Source: Hemibagrus wyckioides (lineage: Eukaryota > Chordata > Actinopteri > Siluriformes > Bagridae). Taken from it: a DNA stretch of 64,000 nucleotides. Shown here piece after piece: positions 35,917 through 50,132 of this stretch. A program made the position numbers and the translations under genes. The stretch covers positions 32,593,901-32,657,900 of the forward strand of contig NC_080716.1 in assembly GCF_019097595.1 (NCBI RefSeq), in the 5' to 3' direction. The notes beneath the pieces are model-generated. The model was not told where the DNA came from, did not search any database, and was given only the letters and a program-made list of their open reading frames with translations. The first letter of the stretch is position 1; every line of letters begins with the position of its first letter.

Positions 35917-36885
35917 GTACAATCAGTGTACAGTAATGAAGATATGTTAAGAATTAACATGTTAAAAAAAGATATATACATACATACATATATACATGTG
36001 TGTTTATAAGCCATGAACAGGAATCTAAGGCTACAGTGAACTTTATGAATTATTTATAACTTTATGAATATTGGTTATGAGTTTATGTTGAAATATTATT
36101 TGTCAGATTTAAATTATTTACTCTTAAGTACTCTTATTTTGAAGATAAAAAGTAAAAGAAAAAAAGAAAAAAGTACACTGGCATCAATTATAAGCAGTGA
36201 AAATACAAAACAGAACAATGTTTTTGTTAACAATGCATAAAGCTTATTTTATATAGTTATTTCTTAAAATAAGGAGGTTGGCCTATCTACTGGTTTATTT
36301 ATCCTCGACAGCAAAAAAATAATAATAATAATTTTTTTTAAATTTGTTTGTGTTACAAAGACAGCAGTTTAGTGTTTTTAAACAGAACAGTAATTTAGAG
36401 TATTATAACGAAAAAATAATTTACTAAAAGTAGGACTTGATCTTCAGAAGATGGTTGGGGCTATGTGTTCGAATAGGCTATGTGAAAAGAGCAGGACATC
36501 AAAGAAGCATGAGAATCTCTGTGACTCAAATCTTTTCTCTAAAAAAAATGTTTATCTGTGCTTAATGTAAATTACACTGTTACACCAGTAGGTGGAGAAA
36601 AAATAGTTTAATGTAATTTATTTTTTTTATAATTGCCTATAATCTATTCTTACTGTTTGTTTGTTTATTTATTTATTTATTTGTTTCTTTGTTTATTGAT
36701 TTTGTTAGGACTCAGTGTTTTAATTGCTGCCAACAGCCAGTGCCTGTTATATCAAAAATTGTTCCATGAAATTCAAAGTACATCAATCTAAATAAAAATA
36801 CAGTATATAATTACAGCAACTATCAGAGTTTTATTGTCCAGTCTTTATGTAGCCTATCCTGTAAATAAAATCTGTAGATATTAAG

Positions 36886-36929
<44 letters not shown>

Positions 36930-37850
36930 TACAATTACAGAAAATAATTAAAAACTCCTGCAGGAAAACTACTTTTCTTTTTGAATTTTTTTTCTGCATG
37001 AGGTGCACAGCAGTCCTGCAAGAATTATGAAATTGTGCAGGATTTTTAACGTGTGCAAGTGTGCTGGATGTTCCTGTTATGCTAAAAGGTTCAAACCTGT
37101 AGGAATTTCTTGCATATATTGTCAGAGTCCTGCAGAAAAAATGAAACTCCTGCAGGATTCCTAAGCTAGATCTTCCTGCATGTTTCTAAAACCTATAGGA
37201 ATTGCCTGCACATAATATCAATTTGTCCTGCAGAATTTCATAATTCCTACATATGCAGGTATCCTGCAGAAAAAATGAAAATCCTGCAGGATTCCTGTAG
37301 GTTATTTTTGTAAGGGGTCTGCCCTTAATGACTAAATGTAGTCCCTCACTGACACAGTGTGATCATGTGTGCAGGGTTGGTTGTGGTGGAAATGACAGCA
37401 CTCACAAAAAGAAAAGTTGTTAAAATTTTTTAGATTTTAAAATTAAATGTCTGAGTGTGAGAAAAATGTAAAACATGAAATTCTTACAAAAAGACATTTA
37501 TACATTAGCAAAAAAATAATATATGAAAACATAGTTAAAAATATCTCCAATAATGTTTGACTGTAAATTTCATAAAACAAAACAAAAACAAATATAGACA
37601 GTATACATTTGGGAATTAAAAAAAAAAATAGATATATCCCCTGAACATAAAGGTCAATCATTCATTTTGATTGGCTGACTGATTGATCATGGGAATGCAA
37701 TAAAACAGACAACCAGAATTCAGAGAATGAATCAAAAAGCAACATTTTGCTAAAACCCACAGTGTCTCCTGGTTTCAGCTTTAAATCCTAAAATCTCCTC
37801 CACTCCCAACCACACCCATCTCACACTGCAGCAGTTTGTACCTTGTGTTT
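35883..37850. other. Intron 1 region of gene 1, repeats only
   Basis: No gene is seen. It contains a (TA)n run to about 35,913, (CTTT)n at about 36,890-36,928, and a degenerate inverted-repeat region at about 36,955-37,310 built on TCCTGCAGGA words. Confidence 0.6.
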
Positions 37851-37864
37851 AGTTGTGTGTTAAA

Positions 37865-37878
37865 GCGAAAGTGAAACT
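37865..37878 (+). promoter_or_regulatory. Interferon-stimulated response element (ISRE)
   Basis: GCGAAAGTGAAACT is an exact match to the (A/G)NGAAANNGAAACT consensus bound by ISGF3 and IRFs. It lies about 3.6 kb upstream of the gene 1 start codon and about 230 bases 3' of the putative first-exon donor. ISREs work in either orientation. A chance occurrence cannot be excluded from one site. Confidence 0.55.
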
Positions 37879-38102
37879 GCTCCAGCAAACCTGATTAGAA
37901 TTCTCCGCAGTGGTGCGACTGGAAGAGGATGGAGGATGGAGGATGAAAAAAATGAATAAATTTTCAGCCTTTTCCTGAATCCTGAGCGTCAATTTTGTGG
38001 ATGTTTTCATCTGAAATCGAATTAACATCACCCCGATTTTCTGGAGGTTTATAACGCATTTCCTTTAGTTTTATCTTTTAATATAAAGCGCCAGTACTTA
38101 CA

Positions 38103-38225
38103 ACCTTTTCAGCGGTGGGAGAATTTCCGGAGAAATGTCCTGGACTGGAAAACGTCCTTAACGTCTTGATTTTACGGTCACGGTGATCATCTGAGCATCC
38201 TGTGTCTACTGGTCCAGTCTAATGA
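38103..38225 (-). other. Putative 5' UTR exon of gene 1
   Basis: Downstream of a minus-strand TATA box, the sequence reaches a near-consensus donor gtt/gtaagta (intron begins at 38,102). The coding start at 34,220 needs a leader exon with any phase, and this is the best candidate. It has no long open frame. Confidence 0.45.
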
Positions 38226-38246
38226 GTGCGCTCATGTTACACTACA

Positions 38247-38271
38247 GTATTTATAGCCCGTTTGTTATTGG
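38247..38271 (-). promoter_or_regulatory. CCAAT and TATA elements of the putative gene 1 promoter
   Basis: On the minus strand, CCAAT at 38,271-38,267 is followed 10 bases later by TATAAATAC-type sequence ending at 38,247. The start of transcription would be near 38,220. Confidence 0.5.
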
Positions 38272-40441
38272 TCTAGAAGATAATGATTTATTCCATACGT
38301 TTCAGTAACACACCCTGGCGTGTTGGGCTTCAATTCATTGATATTTTTGATGCACAAAAACGTACACAGGTTTAAAATACCATGAATTAATATACAGTAT
38401 GAATAAATAATGAATACACAGTATATCCATTAGAAAGTGATAAAACTACCCTTTTTTTTTTTACTGCAGTCGTTTATAATATGCTAAGATATGAAAATTA
38501 TTTTTATTTAAATTTTCATTACATCACATAACACTCTTAAAAAGGACTGGATAATTATACATTTATATATAATTATATAATATTGGACTATTATATACAC
38601 ACATTTAATTTTTCAACATCAATCTATAACACCTTCATCTAGTCTAATTTTGGGGAACTTCATCATGTACCAGGACAATGACCTAAAACCCAACTGAACA
38701 ACAGACTCTATCGGGTGAATAAAGTGGAAGATCATCAGTCAGCAGCCTTTAACCCAGCTCAGCAGTATTTCAGTTTCATTTCAGAAAGACATCTGAAAAA
38801 AGCTGCAAACCTGGAATTATTTGTTGATGTCAGTGAATCACAGGCTTGATGGAGTTATTACAAGAATGAAATATGCAATCACATATTAAGTGTTATTTAC
38901 TGTAAGAAGAATATTTTGCAGTACTTTTTCCCACCTAAAATTTAAGTGGTCTGACACCAAAGGTACCATGTGTGAACACATCTTGATGCATATATCAGGA
39001 TATAAAAGCTGATGAAATTCTGATCGGTCGTCTCATCTTTAGATTTCTAATCCAAATGTTTTCAAAGTGCAGCATAAATAATAGAATTGCCCTTCCTGTT
39101 CCAATACTTTCCAATGGGAAAGTATAAAAGTCCACCAATGTAAACATTTATTACAGTAAAACTTGCAGGTACTGTTTTCCATGTCATACTTTCTCTCCTA
39201 CCTTGTTTTCAACTTGTGTTCAAAACTATTTGAAACATTTTTCTAGTGTTGACTTACATTCACCAGCCGTCTATTTTACAACTGCAAGTCAGGATGTGGC
39301 GACAAACTAAATGTTCATGTCTGTTTTTAAATGTGCAAGGCACTTAACACTCATCATCAAGAGGAAATTCAGAAAGTAGCCCACAAACCCAGTAACCTGT
39401 GACTTTAGAGGTTTTAACTGGAGACAAATTAGCCAAAGCTCTTAGCAGTGGGCACAGGAAATTAAATTTAGAAAGTGTTGCATAATTCTGCTAAACTGCT
39501 AAAATTAGCCTTTTACCTAGCTAATCTGATGGTGTAAAATGATGTAATCTAAAGTCTGATGCTAGTTAAAATTAGTTACCAAGCTCAAGTAATTTTAGGT
39601 AATTTAAAAATAAGAAATCAATGACAATTAATGAGATAATGAGAAAACAAACTTGAGCAGATAACAAGTCCTGTTAGATTGATTCAGATTAATGGCCTTC
39701 ACCTTGCAAGTTTTCTGTTCTTGCCTTTCTGCAAACTTCTGGTTATCTCCAAAAAGGGCCACCTTTCAATTACAATTTATTTGTATAACACTTTTAATAA
39801 TAGACATTGTCTCAAAGCAGCTTTATAGAAGTATAGAAACAGAATAAAAATGATAAATTATAGTTTAAAATTCAATCATGTTTCCTCTTCTCACGTCATG
39901 AGTAGGCCTGCTGTAGGTTTCTTGTTTAAAATCTATTTTCTGGTCCTCTTCTTTAATATTCTCTAGAGATAATAGTGATATTGGTGTTTGTGAGTTTATC
40001 TATCATGTGCTTATCATACTCTATCCTACACTACAGTGGTACATGGTGAGACCTTACTGGTAAAGAATTGAGGGTTTCTCACCATGATGTTCTGATTTCT
40101 GTTATTGCATCTCATGTGTGTCCTCTCTATTCCTTTTGGCCAAAAATGACTGCATTGTTCCCTGGTTTTGGGATTTTTCCACTGACTGTGCATTCTTACA
40201 TTCACTTTCATTTTCCAGTCTGCCTGTAACTGCCTGTACAATCCTCAAAATCACTCGGGTTTTGCAGTCAGTCCGAGAGGCTCATAGCTTTTGTTGTTCA
40301 TTGTTTTTCCTTCAGGTAATATCAATGTTTGTTATTTAAAATTTCCTACACTACAAAATATATCGTAATTACTTTACTAGCTGTTAACGTTTTGTCAGAT
40401 TCAGATTCTAAACCTTGGAAGGTTTGCCTCAGCACCAGAAC

Positions 40442-40472
<31 letters not shown>

Positions 40473-40762
40473 TCAATGCCCAGCTGTCATGTCCCTTGAC
40501 TTGACATGAGATGAGCCAGTCATCTGGATAATTGAGCCCTGGGGTGCAATGATGCCAGAGCAGCCTTCATGCACTTTGTGTGAGAGTGAACATTAAGATT
40601 AAGTCAAAATGGAGAACCCAGCATCGGCGTTCTTCTGCCCAAAAGCGAACCTGGGGATTCTCCTGTGCTCTGGCAAGATGCCCATATGAAGAAAGGCATT
40701 CTTCAGGATTATCATCGCCAATCAACCAATCATCTGACCTGATCGGAGAATTTTTTTTTTTC
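38272..40762. other. Intergenic, no gene recognised
   Basis: AT-rich. It holds a dispersed fish repeat fragment at about 39,770-39,850 (caattacaatttatttgtat then agcagctttatagaa) and (ATC)n at about 40,436-40,471. Short open frames have no recognisable content. Confidence 0.55.
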
Positions 40763-42433
<1,671 letters not shown>

Positions 42434-43910
42434 AACTCTCATAAAGCATGAACCCCTTCAGTTCAGCATGGGCATGCAATCCACCATGACATGCAATGAG
42501 CGTGGTACAGAACTAAAGCTGAAGAACTCCACCAAAAAACCCCAGAATTTTATTTATACGTGCCTTTTGGGTCAATCAAGGTATTTACTGTTAAACAATG
42601 ATATAGTGTTCCTAATAATATGATATAAAGAGTACAGCATATATCTTCTGACAACAGATTCATAGAAGCAAAGAATCATTTTTGCAAATAAACAAAGCAA
42701 CATTGCTAAAACAATGTGCTTCTGAGAACACGCACCACAAGCATCCAATGGGCTCCAACATTCACAGGGCATACCCACATCTGCCCCACAGGAAATTTCA
42801 TCTGTGGGAAGGGTTTAAGAGCAAGTTAGCAATGTTCTGATTTAGTGACCTTCATGAGAGTTCAGAATTTGACAGTGAACAAAGATGTTGCCACAACTGC
42901 ACACATCTGGCGTATTGGTTTCTGTAAAAGAGAAATAATCTTGTCTTTTATAAATTAAATATGTAGCTCAAAATAGGCAAATGTTAACTGTTGACATAAT
43001 TGATACTTGCCTGTTGTTTCTCCAGAATGTAGTGCAGGAGCATCAATGACCTGTAGACAACAGGTTTATAAGCAACATGCAAATCTACAGTATTTATATG
43101 TTGAAAAACTTATTTTCCTTCTCTTACTTCATCCGAAAGTCACTCGTTCCCCTGCAGGGTGCGAAAAGAATAAAGTTTGTACGGGCCAACATCTGCTTCA
43201 ACCCTCCCACTGTCCTTTGCAGCCCAGAGCATCATCACTAATAAAAGCAAATGTAAAGTAGTTAGTGTTATAATAAAAAAGTCCATCAGACTGATAGTCA
43301 ATAGCAACAAATATCTAAAGAGTTTGTAATGAACCAGACAAACTGAACTCCTGCAAACATAAAACATGGAATATACTAAATAAAATAGTTGGTCTGCACA
43401 CCCTTTCATCATTTTTTAAAACTGTTTATACATTAATATATTTTTTTGTATTGTTTAAAGATGAACTATTTTGTGTACAGTCAACTGACCACACAGTTAT
43501 TTTGTTCACCGTCTGTAGTTCAAGCAACGCACTTGTGACCAACCGGTCAAACAGGTAAAAAGTAAATGTAACACGCAAAACACTGGACAAGGAAAAACTG
43601 GCAACAACCAATGGGTCAAAACCAGCAAACCAAGAACTTTGCAGTTACAAGACCTCCTTCTTGTGTTTCGATTTAGGGTTTTTTCCTGTGTTGATATTTC
43701 GCCTGTGGTGCCCGTGTCCTTTTTATCAGAGGGAGGAGTGCTGTCATCTGAGCCATCAATTTATTGTTGTAAGTTTTTGGCAAAAACAATAACAGAGGGT
43801 CTTGGCAAGTTGTGTTTGGCTCTGGATCATCTGCCTTGTCCAAAGACTGCTGAGGTCTGAGAGTGGACTTGACTGGTTTCACAAAAGGATGGTCGTTGTA
43901 TGGACTACCC
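42434..43910. other. Region between the pseudogene and the duplication junction
   Basis: No firm gene. On the minus strand, 43,350-43,140 looks like a terminal exon: the acceptor tttatgtttgcag is followed by a hydrophobic stretch (RYLLLLTISLMDFFI, then TTLHLLLLVMMLW) and a short tail ending TLQGNE and TGA. It resembles a membrane-anchor exon, but the protein is not identified. Confidence 0.35.
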
Positions 43911-44580
43911 TGGAGGCACCTGAAGAACATGCAAACTCAATACACACTCACACACACGGGGGAACCTCTCTCTCTCTCTCTTTGTCTCTCTATCCCTCCC
44001 TCCCTCCCTCCCTCTCTATATCTCCCTCTCTGTCTGTCTCTCTCACTCTTTGTCTCACTTTCTCTCCCTCTCTCACCCCCCCCCCCCTCCCCTTATACAA
44101 TGATTACATTGTTCAAAAATCCCATGTATTTTTTGACATTAAATCCTTTTACAAAAACACTTAATTAGAATATTTTTATGAGAATATTATGTGCTGGTAA
44201 AATGTTTTAACTATATGTATTTAGAGTATTTATTTATTTATTTATATTTGTAATTAAGGGACTTATATAATTATTTTATTGCTAGGGTTTTTTTGTTGTT
44301 TTTTTACATTTTACATTTTTCTGTATTAATCTCATTATTTCCCTCAACATTAAACATTTAAGGTCATACATTTAATTCATGGTTATTTTTATTGGTGATT
44401 TTATTTATTTTATTAAATGTAAACATTGATCTAAGATGGCGTTCTCTCAGTAGAGCTTTTATTAAATTTAATCTCCTGAAATAAAACGGGTGTAAAGTTG
44501 ACTCAGGACTGCAGATGGCGCTGTTCTCTCTGTAATGTTCCTCATCAGGCAGAGTGTTGATCATTTTTCTCTTTCTGCAG

Positions 44581-44609
44581 CCTTCATTAAGTACATCATG
44601 GCTGGCTGA
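44581..44609 (+). pseudogene. Orphan last exon of the myosin light chain gene
   Basis: Identical to the 29-base coding part of exon 6 (FIKYIMAG and stop), with its acceptor tttctgcag. No promoter or exons 1-5 accompany it, so it is a non-functional by-product of the duplication breakpoint in intron 4. Confidence 0.9.
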
Positions 44610-45007
44610 GCAGGTAGAGCTCCACCTTCACACTTCCCATCATGCACCTCTGCTCTCACTTCATGACTTTTACAAGATATTTCTAAATCATTTGACATTA
44701 ATATTCAGATTTTACTTTTCTTACACAGATTCAGGAATGCTGACTAAGGATCCAAATCCTTCTCTTCTTTTCCTTCTCTTCTTCCTTTTTTATAAAACTC
44801 TTCTCATCCTCTCTGCTCGTGCTGTCTTCCTCTTCCTCTTCCTCTTCATCATGGGGGATCATGGGGGTGGGGCTTCATGAATGTGGGCGGGGATAAGAAG
44901 TAGTTTAACAAGTTAGAGACTTAATGTTTTTTTTGGTCAGAGTCAGTCTTACCTGAGAATTATTATTCATATTTATTTCATTAAATAATTTCTGCTTTTA
45001 ACCATAG

Positions 45008-45022
45008 ATTGAAAGAAAGAAA

Positions 45023-45080
<58 letters not shown>
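45008..45080. repeat. (GAAA)n tract
   Basis: Counterpart of the tract at 13,797-13,900, shorter here. Confidence 0.9.
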
Positions 45081-45081
<1 letters not shown>

Positions 45082-45559
45082 TAAAAGTCTCCTCTTTGTA
45101 TGTGCTTTCACTGCAAGTGTAGGACCTCAGCACAGGAAATGACATCATACTCTCTCTCATGTGGTGTTTGGCGACAGAAGCAGACTTTTGGTCATAAAAT
45201 AGACGTAATTATTGAGGCCTGGTTATAAATTTAGTTTCCCAGAAACGGAGTTAGACTTCAAACACAGCCACAAAACCACACTGAAGCCTGAGATTAACAA
45301 CAATCCTTCATTTACACACATCATCACTTACACTAAACCTCTGAAAAAAATAATCATAGGAGTTTTGGGGCTTTAGGAACTCTTTAAGAAAGAAATATAT
45401 ATATAATCTCATTTATCTTTCTTAAACAGTAGCTGTTCCAATACTTTTGTTCACATAAAAATTGCCTGCTCTTCCACCAGAGGTACCGTGTACGCAGTTC
45501 AACACATCTACATGTAAATGTCAGGAAATTTATTATCTTTAAGAGAAAACACAAATGTC

Positions 45560-45960
45560 TTCAGTGTACAGAAAAAAACAACAACAACAACAATGTATTC
45601 AGTGTACAACAACAACAATGTATTCAGTGTACAACAACAACAACAACAATGTATTCAGTTTACAACAACAACAACAACAACAATGTATTCAGTGTACAAC
45701 AACAACAATGTATTCAGTGTACAACAACAACAATGTATTCAGTGTACAACAACAACAACAACAATGTATTCAGTTTACAACAACAACAACAACAACAATG
45801 TATTCAGTGTACAACAACAACAATGTATTCAGTGTACAACAACAACAACAACAATGTATTCAGTGTACAACAACAACAACAATGTATTCAGTTTACAACA
45901 ACAACAGCAAAAGCAACAACAACAACACAGATGTCTTCAGTGTAGAGCAAAAACAACAAC
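45560..45960. repeat. Newly expanded CAA / aatgtattcagt minisatellite
   Basis: Eleven copies of aatgtattcagt alternate with (CAA)3-6. At the corresponding place in copy 1 (about 14,335-14,365) there is a single cttcagtgtacag followed by one (CAA)5, so the array arose in copy 2. Confidence 0.9.
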
Positions 45961-46397
45961 TAAAATGTGAACTAAATACAGGAGCATTAGTCCAGGGGGT
46001 TTACGATTTTTCTTGATATTAAACATTTATAAATAAATAAATAAACTGAACAATGAAATTCAGAAGGAAAGGCAGATCAAATCACTCTAAATGCATTTCC
46101 GGAATCTGACCAGCAGAGGGCAGCAGTTATTCTCGAGTTCAGTAATAAAAGTGAAACTGTTTTCTAAAACGTTATCTGACATTTTAAAACACCATGAGGG
46201 CAAAATCTAAAACATTTCAAGCAAAAAAACTGATCGATCTTGTTGTTGATATTTCTACTAATCCAAATAAATGTACAATAATTATAATTCATGTTTTCAG
46301 GTTGCTCTTCGACTCACTCTGAAATAATTCATCTGTACTCGGATCACTGTACTGTCCTTCACATAGAACAATAAAAGCTTTCAATCTGGAATCTTGA

Positions 46398-46700
46398 AGG
46401 ACTCTTTTCTAAATGACTCTATCTCAATGACTCCTTTTTAAATGACTCTCTCTGAATGACTCGTTTTTAAATGACTCTCTGTGAATGACTCCTTTTTAAA
46501 TGACTCTCTGTGAATGACTCCTTTTTAAATGACTCTCTCTGAATGAACACTTTCTAATTGACTCCTTTCTAAATGACTCTCTCTGAATGACTCCTTTTTT
46601 TTTTTTTTAAATAACTCCTCTTTAAATGAGTCCCTCTGAATAACTCCTTTCTAAATGACTTTCTGAATGAACCCACTCTAAATGACTCTCTCTAAATAAC
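46398..46700. repeat. Degenerate aaatgactc/gaatgactcc minisatellite, copy 2
   Basis: Counterpart of 15,245-15,620 with a different number and order of units and an internal poly-T run near 46,590. Confidence 0.85.
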
Positions 46701-46774
46701 TCCTCTACTCCTCTCTACTGCGTCTTCAATTAATTCTTCTGCCCTCACACCACACTATCTTACACCTTAATCTT

Positions 46775-46887
46775 ACACCACATTGTTGGTGGACTGGAAG
46801 TCAGAGGAGAGGTCAGTTCTACTTCGTTCTGTCCTCTCAGTGCTCGATGACCTCATTCAGAGACCTACCAGGACTTTCAGTGACTGA
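46775..46887 (+). pseudogene. Partial copy of the poly-serine candidate exon
   Basis: It matches the 3' half of 15,689-15,933 and keeps the WKSEERSVLLRSVLSVLDDL frame and its stop. The serine tract and acceptor are missing. Confidence 0.4.
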
Positions 46888-47202
46888 GGTGGACACACAG
46901 TCTCAGTCTGTCTGCTTTATCTGCTGTACCTGGTTGCTAGAATCACCATGTATGCTCCTTGAACCTTTGACTCAGCACCACTTTCGCTTGTGAACCTTCA
47001 CACAGAACCAGTCACCTGTCTTGAGCAGGTTCTCAGGCTTCACAGGTTCTTTGTGAGCTCAGGTGGCTTCCTTTGCCTGTTGAATCAGGGACTGATGGAT
47101 AGAAGTTTCAGATAGTTTGACAGTGGAAACACAAAGCAGAACACACAGAACGCCTGCTCACACGGAACTGTCCACTGATCTGACACCCCATTATTAGTGA
47201 GG

Positions 47203-47213
47203 GATGAATAAAG

Positions 47214-47306
<93 letters not shown>

Positions 47307-47307
47307 C

Positions 47308-47391
<84 letters not shown>
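47203..47391. repeat. (TCTA)n followed by (TCTG)n
   Basis: A LINE-tail-type gatgaataaag leads into about 33 tetranucleotides, the last 11 of them changed to TCTG. Confidence 0.95.
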
Positions 47392-47392
<1 letters not shown>

Positions 47393-47967
47393 GCTGCAAG
47401 AAATGAGAGCAATACCTTCCCCAGTGGGATGGACACATAAAGTCATACATTATGTTTTTGTATATATATTATATATATATATGGTCACTTCCTCTTAGTT
47501 TCATTAAGGACATGTGTAATGTTTGTCTAATATTAGGACATGATTATTGGTTAGATGTGTAGATATATAATAATATAAAGTAATAATGGAGCAGACAGAA
47601 AGTTAGAGATTAATCATACAAATAATTTCTATATTTCTATCTTTTAATATTCTCCAGCTAACAGATAGCACTACAACGATTAAATATTGATTTTATCTGT
47701 AAAACTCACCCTCTCTCTGAACAAGTGAATTATTCTTTTCTTCAAAACGACTTTATTTGATTAGTTAGCTAGGTGCTAATATTTGGGTTGGTTACTCCAC
47801 ATATATTAGCAGTACATGTTAATCTATTTTTTTCAAGTGATTTTTATTTTTTTCTGAATGTATCTCTGTTTTGTCTGAGTTTAGGACCATGACTGGTAGT
47901 TAACCCCTAATTTTCTGTCAGTGTTTCCTTGTCTGGGAATTGATCACTGGCCGCGTCTGCGAGATTT

Positions 47968-48209
47968 TTAGGTCCTGGTGTTAAGCCAATTGTAGTAAAA
48001 CTCAATTATTTCATTTATAAACTTCTCTGCATTTTCCAACAAATATCCCTTATTTTTCACCCAGTTCCTCAGTTCTTCTGCTTCATCTTTGTTGAGCACG
48101 TTGATCTTTTCGTATTCATTTATAAGTTTCAAAAATCCTTTTTCGTAGTATTTCCTAGTACTTTCTGCTGTCAGTCCATAATCTATATTGCTATATTTAC
48201 GGGTTCGAT
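47968..48209 (-). CDS. Gene 2 last exon, short-tailed version
   Basis: The acceptor is atttcattgcag. It encodes [20 protein letters not shown] and a helical region ending FYYNWLNTRT, then TAA at 47,970-47,968. Gene 1 has Leu at the stop position and continues 60 residues further. Confidence 0.7.
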
Positions 48210-49924
48210 CTGCAATGAAATTAGACAGAGAGAATAAAATAGATCAGATCAGTGTGGAAACTCAAGCACTGCAGTGATTTCATGATAATGTACAGTAAAG
48301 GTAAAAGACATTTTAAACACATAGAAAAATTTACTTCACAAAAACTCAGATATTTTAAAGATGAACAGAATCCAGTATTTCTGCCTCTTTCATTATAATC
48401 ATTATAATCACATTGATTCCTATTTTTAATAATTATGCTTGAAAAGTTTTTTTTTTTTTACTTGATCATTCGAGTTTATGAAGAATATACACTACATTTT
48501 AGTTCATTCACTCAGACCTGCTAAAGTGGATATTAGTTTTAGTGAGAAAAGTAAATGTAATAACTTGGTTGTGTATGTATGTACTCCCTTTAACTAATAC
48601 TATGTAAAAGCAGCTTTTCTTATAATTCAGATCTCAGTGTCTTTAGTAAGAGTCTCCTGACTTCCACTCTTCCTGCAGGAATTCTCCAGATCTATCAGAT
48701 AATGAGGAAATCTCCTGAACACCGCTCTCTTCAGGTAATTCCACTGGGTTTTTAAGTTGATTAGATCTGATGTCTGACTGCAACATTCCAACATTTTCTT
48801 TACTTGGCTTTGTGCTTTGGGTTCATTTTCACATTCAGCTTTGTATTTTTAATTCTCTTACTTCAGCTACTGTTTCATTTCAAATATCTGAGTATAGAAA
48901 CAACAAGTAAAATAAATGATTTATTTATATGTATAATAGCCCGATGTGTGTGGAAGTCTTTAGTTTTAGTGAATGTAAAATGAAAATATACAAAGCACAT
49001 CTAAGTTTTAAGACACGACAGTTAGATGTCAACCATATATATAAGGAAACTGTATTATATTAATGAAAATATCATGCCTTCACAATAATTTTTTTCACAG
49101 CTCTTATTTATTAATTTACGACCACCCTGTAATCTGAAACCTGGCAACTCTGAAGAAGGCTTCAAGATATTATTGTTGTATTTGGGTTAGATTTTATACT
49201 GAAAATTGGAATTTTTGTTAAAACATTTTTAATAAAATCACTATCTTATTATCCATAGTATTTATAATTTTACAATAGAGTGTCATTATTTGATATTGTT
49301 TTTGGCCACTAAAGGTCCTCACAGAGTTTTCTTTTCTTTTTGTCTTTTTTTCTCACTCTTTTGCTAGTCACATGGTTCCTCTGATTAGAGCTCACCTGTG
49401 TGGTTTTGCTGTGTTTAAGTTGCCCTGTTGTCTCTGTTCTTTGCCTGGATTTTGCTGTTTTTTAGAGTTCCTGTGTTTTTCTTTGAATGACCTTCTTATT
49501 CCTTTGTTTGGATTTTCTGCCTTTTTGTTATTTTTGCTTGAACTCTTACCTTGCGGATTTCCTTATTTTGGATGTTTTTACCGTTGCAGGATTTTTTGTA
49601 CTACAATATTTTTGGTTGTCTCTTTGGAGTATTATTCCAAAGCATTAAATCTTTTTATTTACAATTGACCTGAGCCTGTGTTGTGTTTCTTTCTGAACCC
49701 GATTCTTACCCAGTTCTATAGCGCAATCTGAATTCTAGCATCAATTTTTGTTTAAAAAATATACATTTAATTAGAAAAAGCTTCATTTTTATAAATAAAT
49801 GTAAAGTTCCAATAGAAAAAAATAATAGTAAGAATGTGAGCAAATACAGTCTCTTCAACCATTATTGGTGATGATCCCAGTTGAAATAAGGAGTGAGGGA
49901 GAAAGACTGAAAAACAGTAGTTAC
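48210..49924. other. Last intron of gene 2
   Basis: Shared with copy 1, plus about 330 extra bases at 48,545-48,870 that include an exon-like 56-base island at 48,679-48,734 on the plus strand. The repeat 49,390-49,660 also occurs at 20,830-21,120. Confidence 0.55.
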
Positions 49925-50031
49925 CTAGAATAATAAAGATGTGGTCCGAGGTTTCCGGGTGGGCCATTATAAATGACAGCTTCAGTCCTTTCACCACATC
50001 TCCCTCAATAAATGTCTTTGTCAGCAATTTT
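49925..50031 (-). CDS. Gene 2 exon: KLLTKTF segment of the HNH-like module
   Basis: The acceptor tcccccag and donor ag/gtaact are in the same phases as gene 1 exon 8. Encodes KLLTKTFIEGDVVKGLKLSF and IMAHPETSDHIF. Confidence 0.7.
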
Positions 50032-50132
50032 CTGGGGGACATAAATATAATCATTAGTTAATATCAAGAACTTAAATTTGACCAGGTGTTTTTGTTGCAG
50101 GACAAATGTTCAGGATAGTGTAGAGATGAAAC

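Noticed and set aside
43673..43930. Possible immunoglobulin J-like FGQG word on the minus strand near 43,840
   Set aside because: A stop follows immediately and there is no framework or constant-domain sequence around it.
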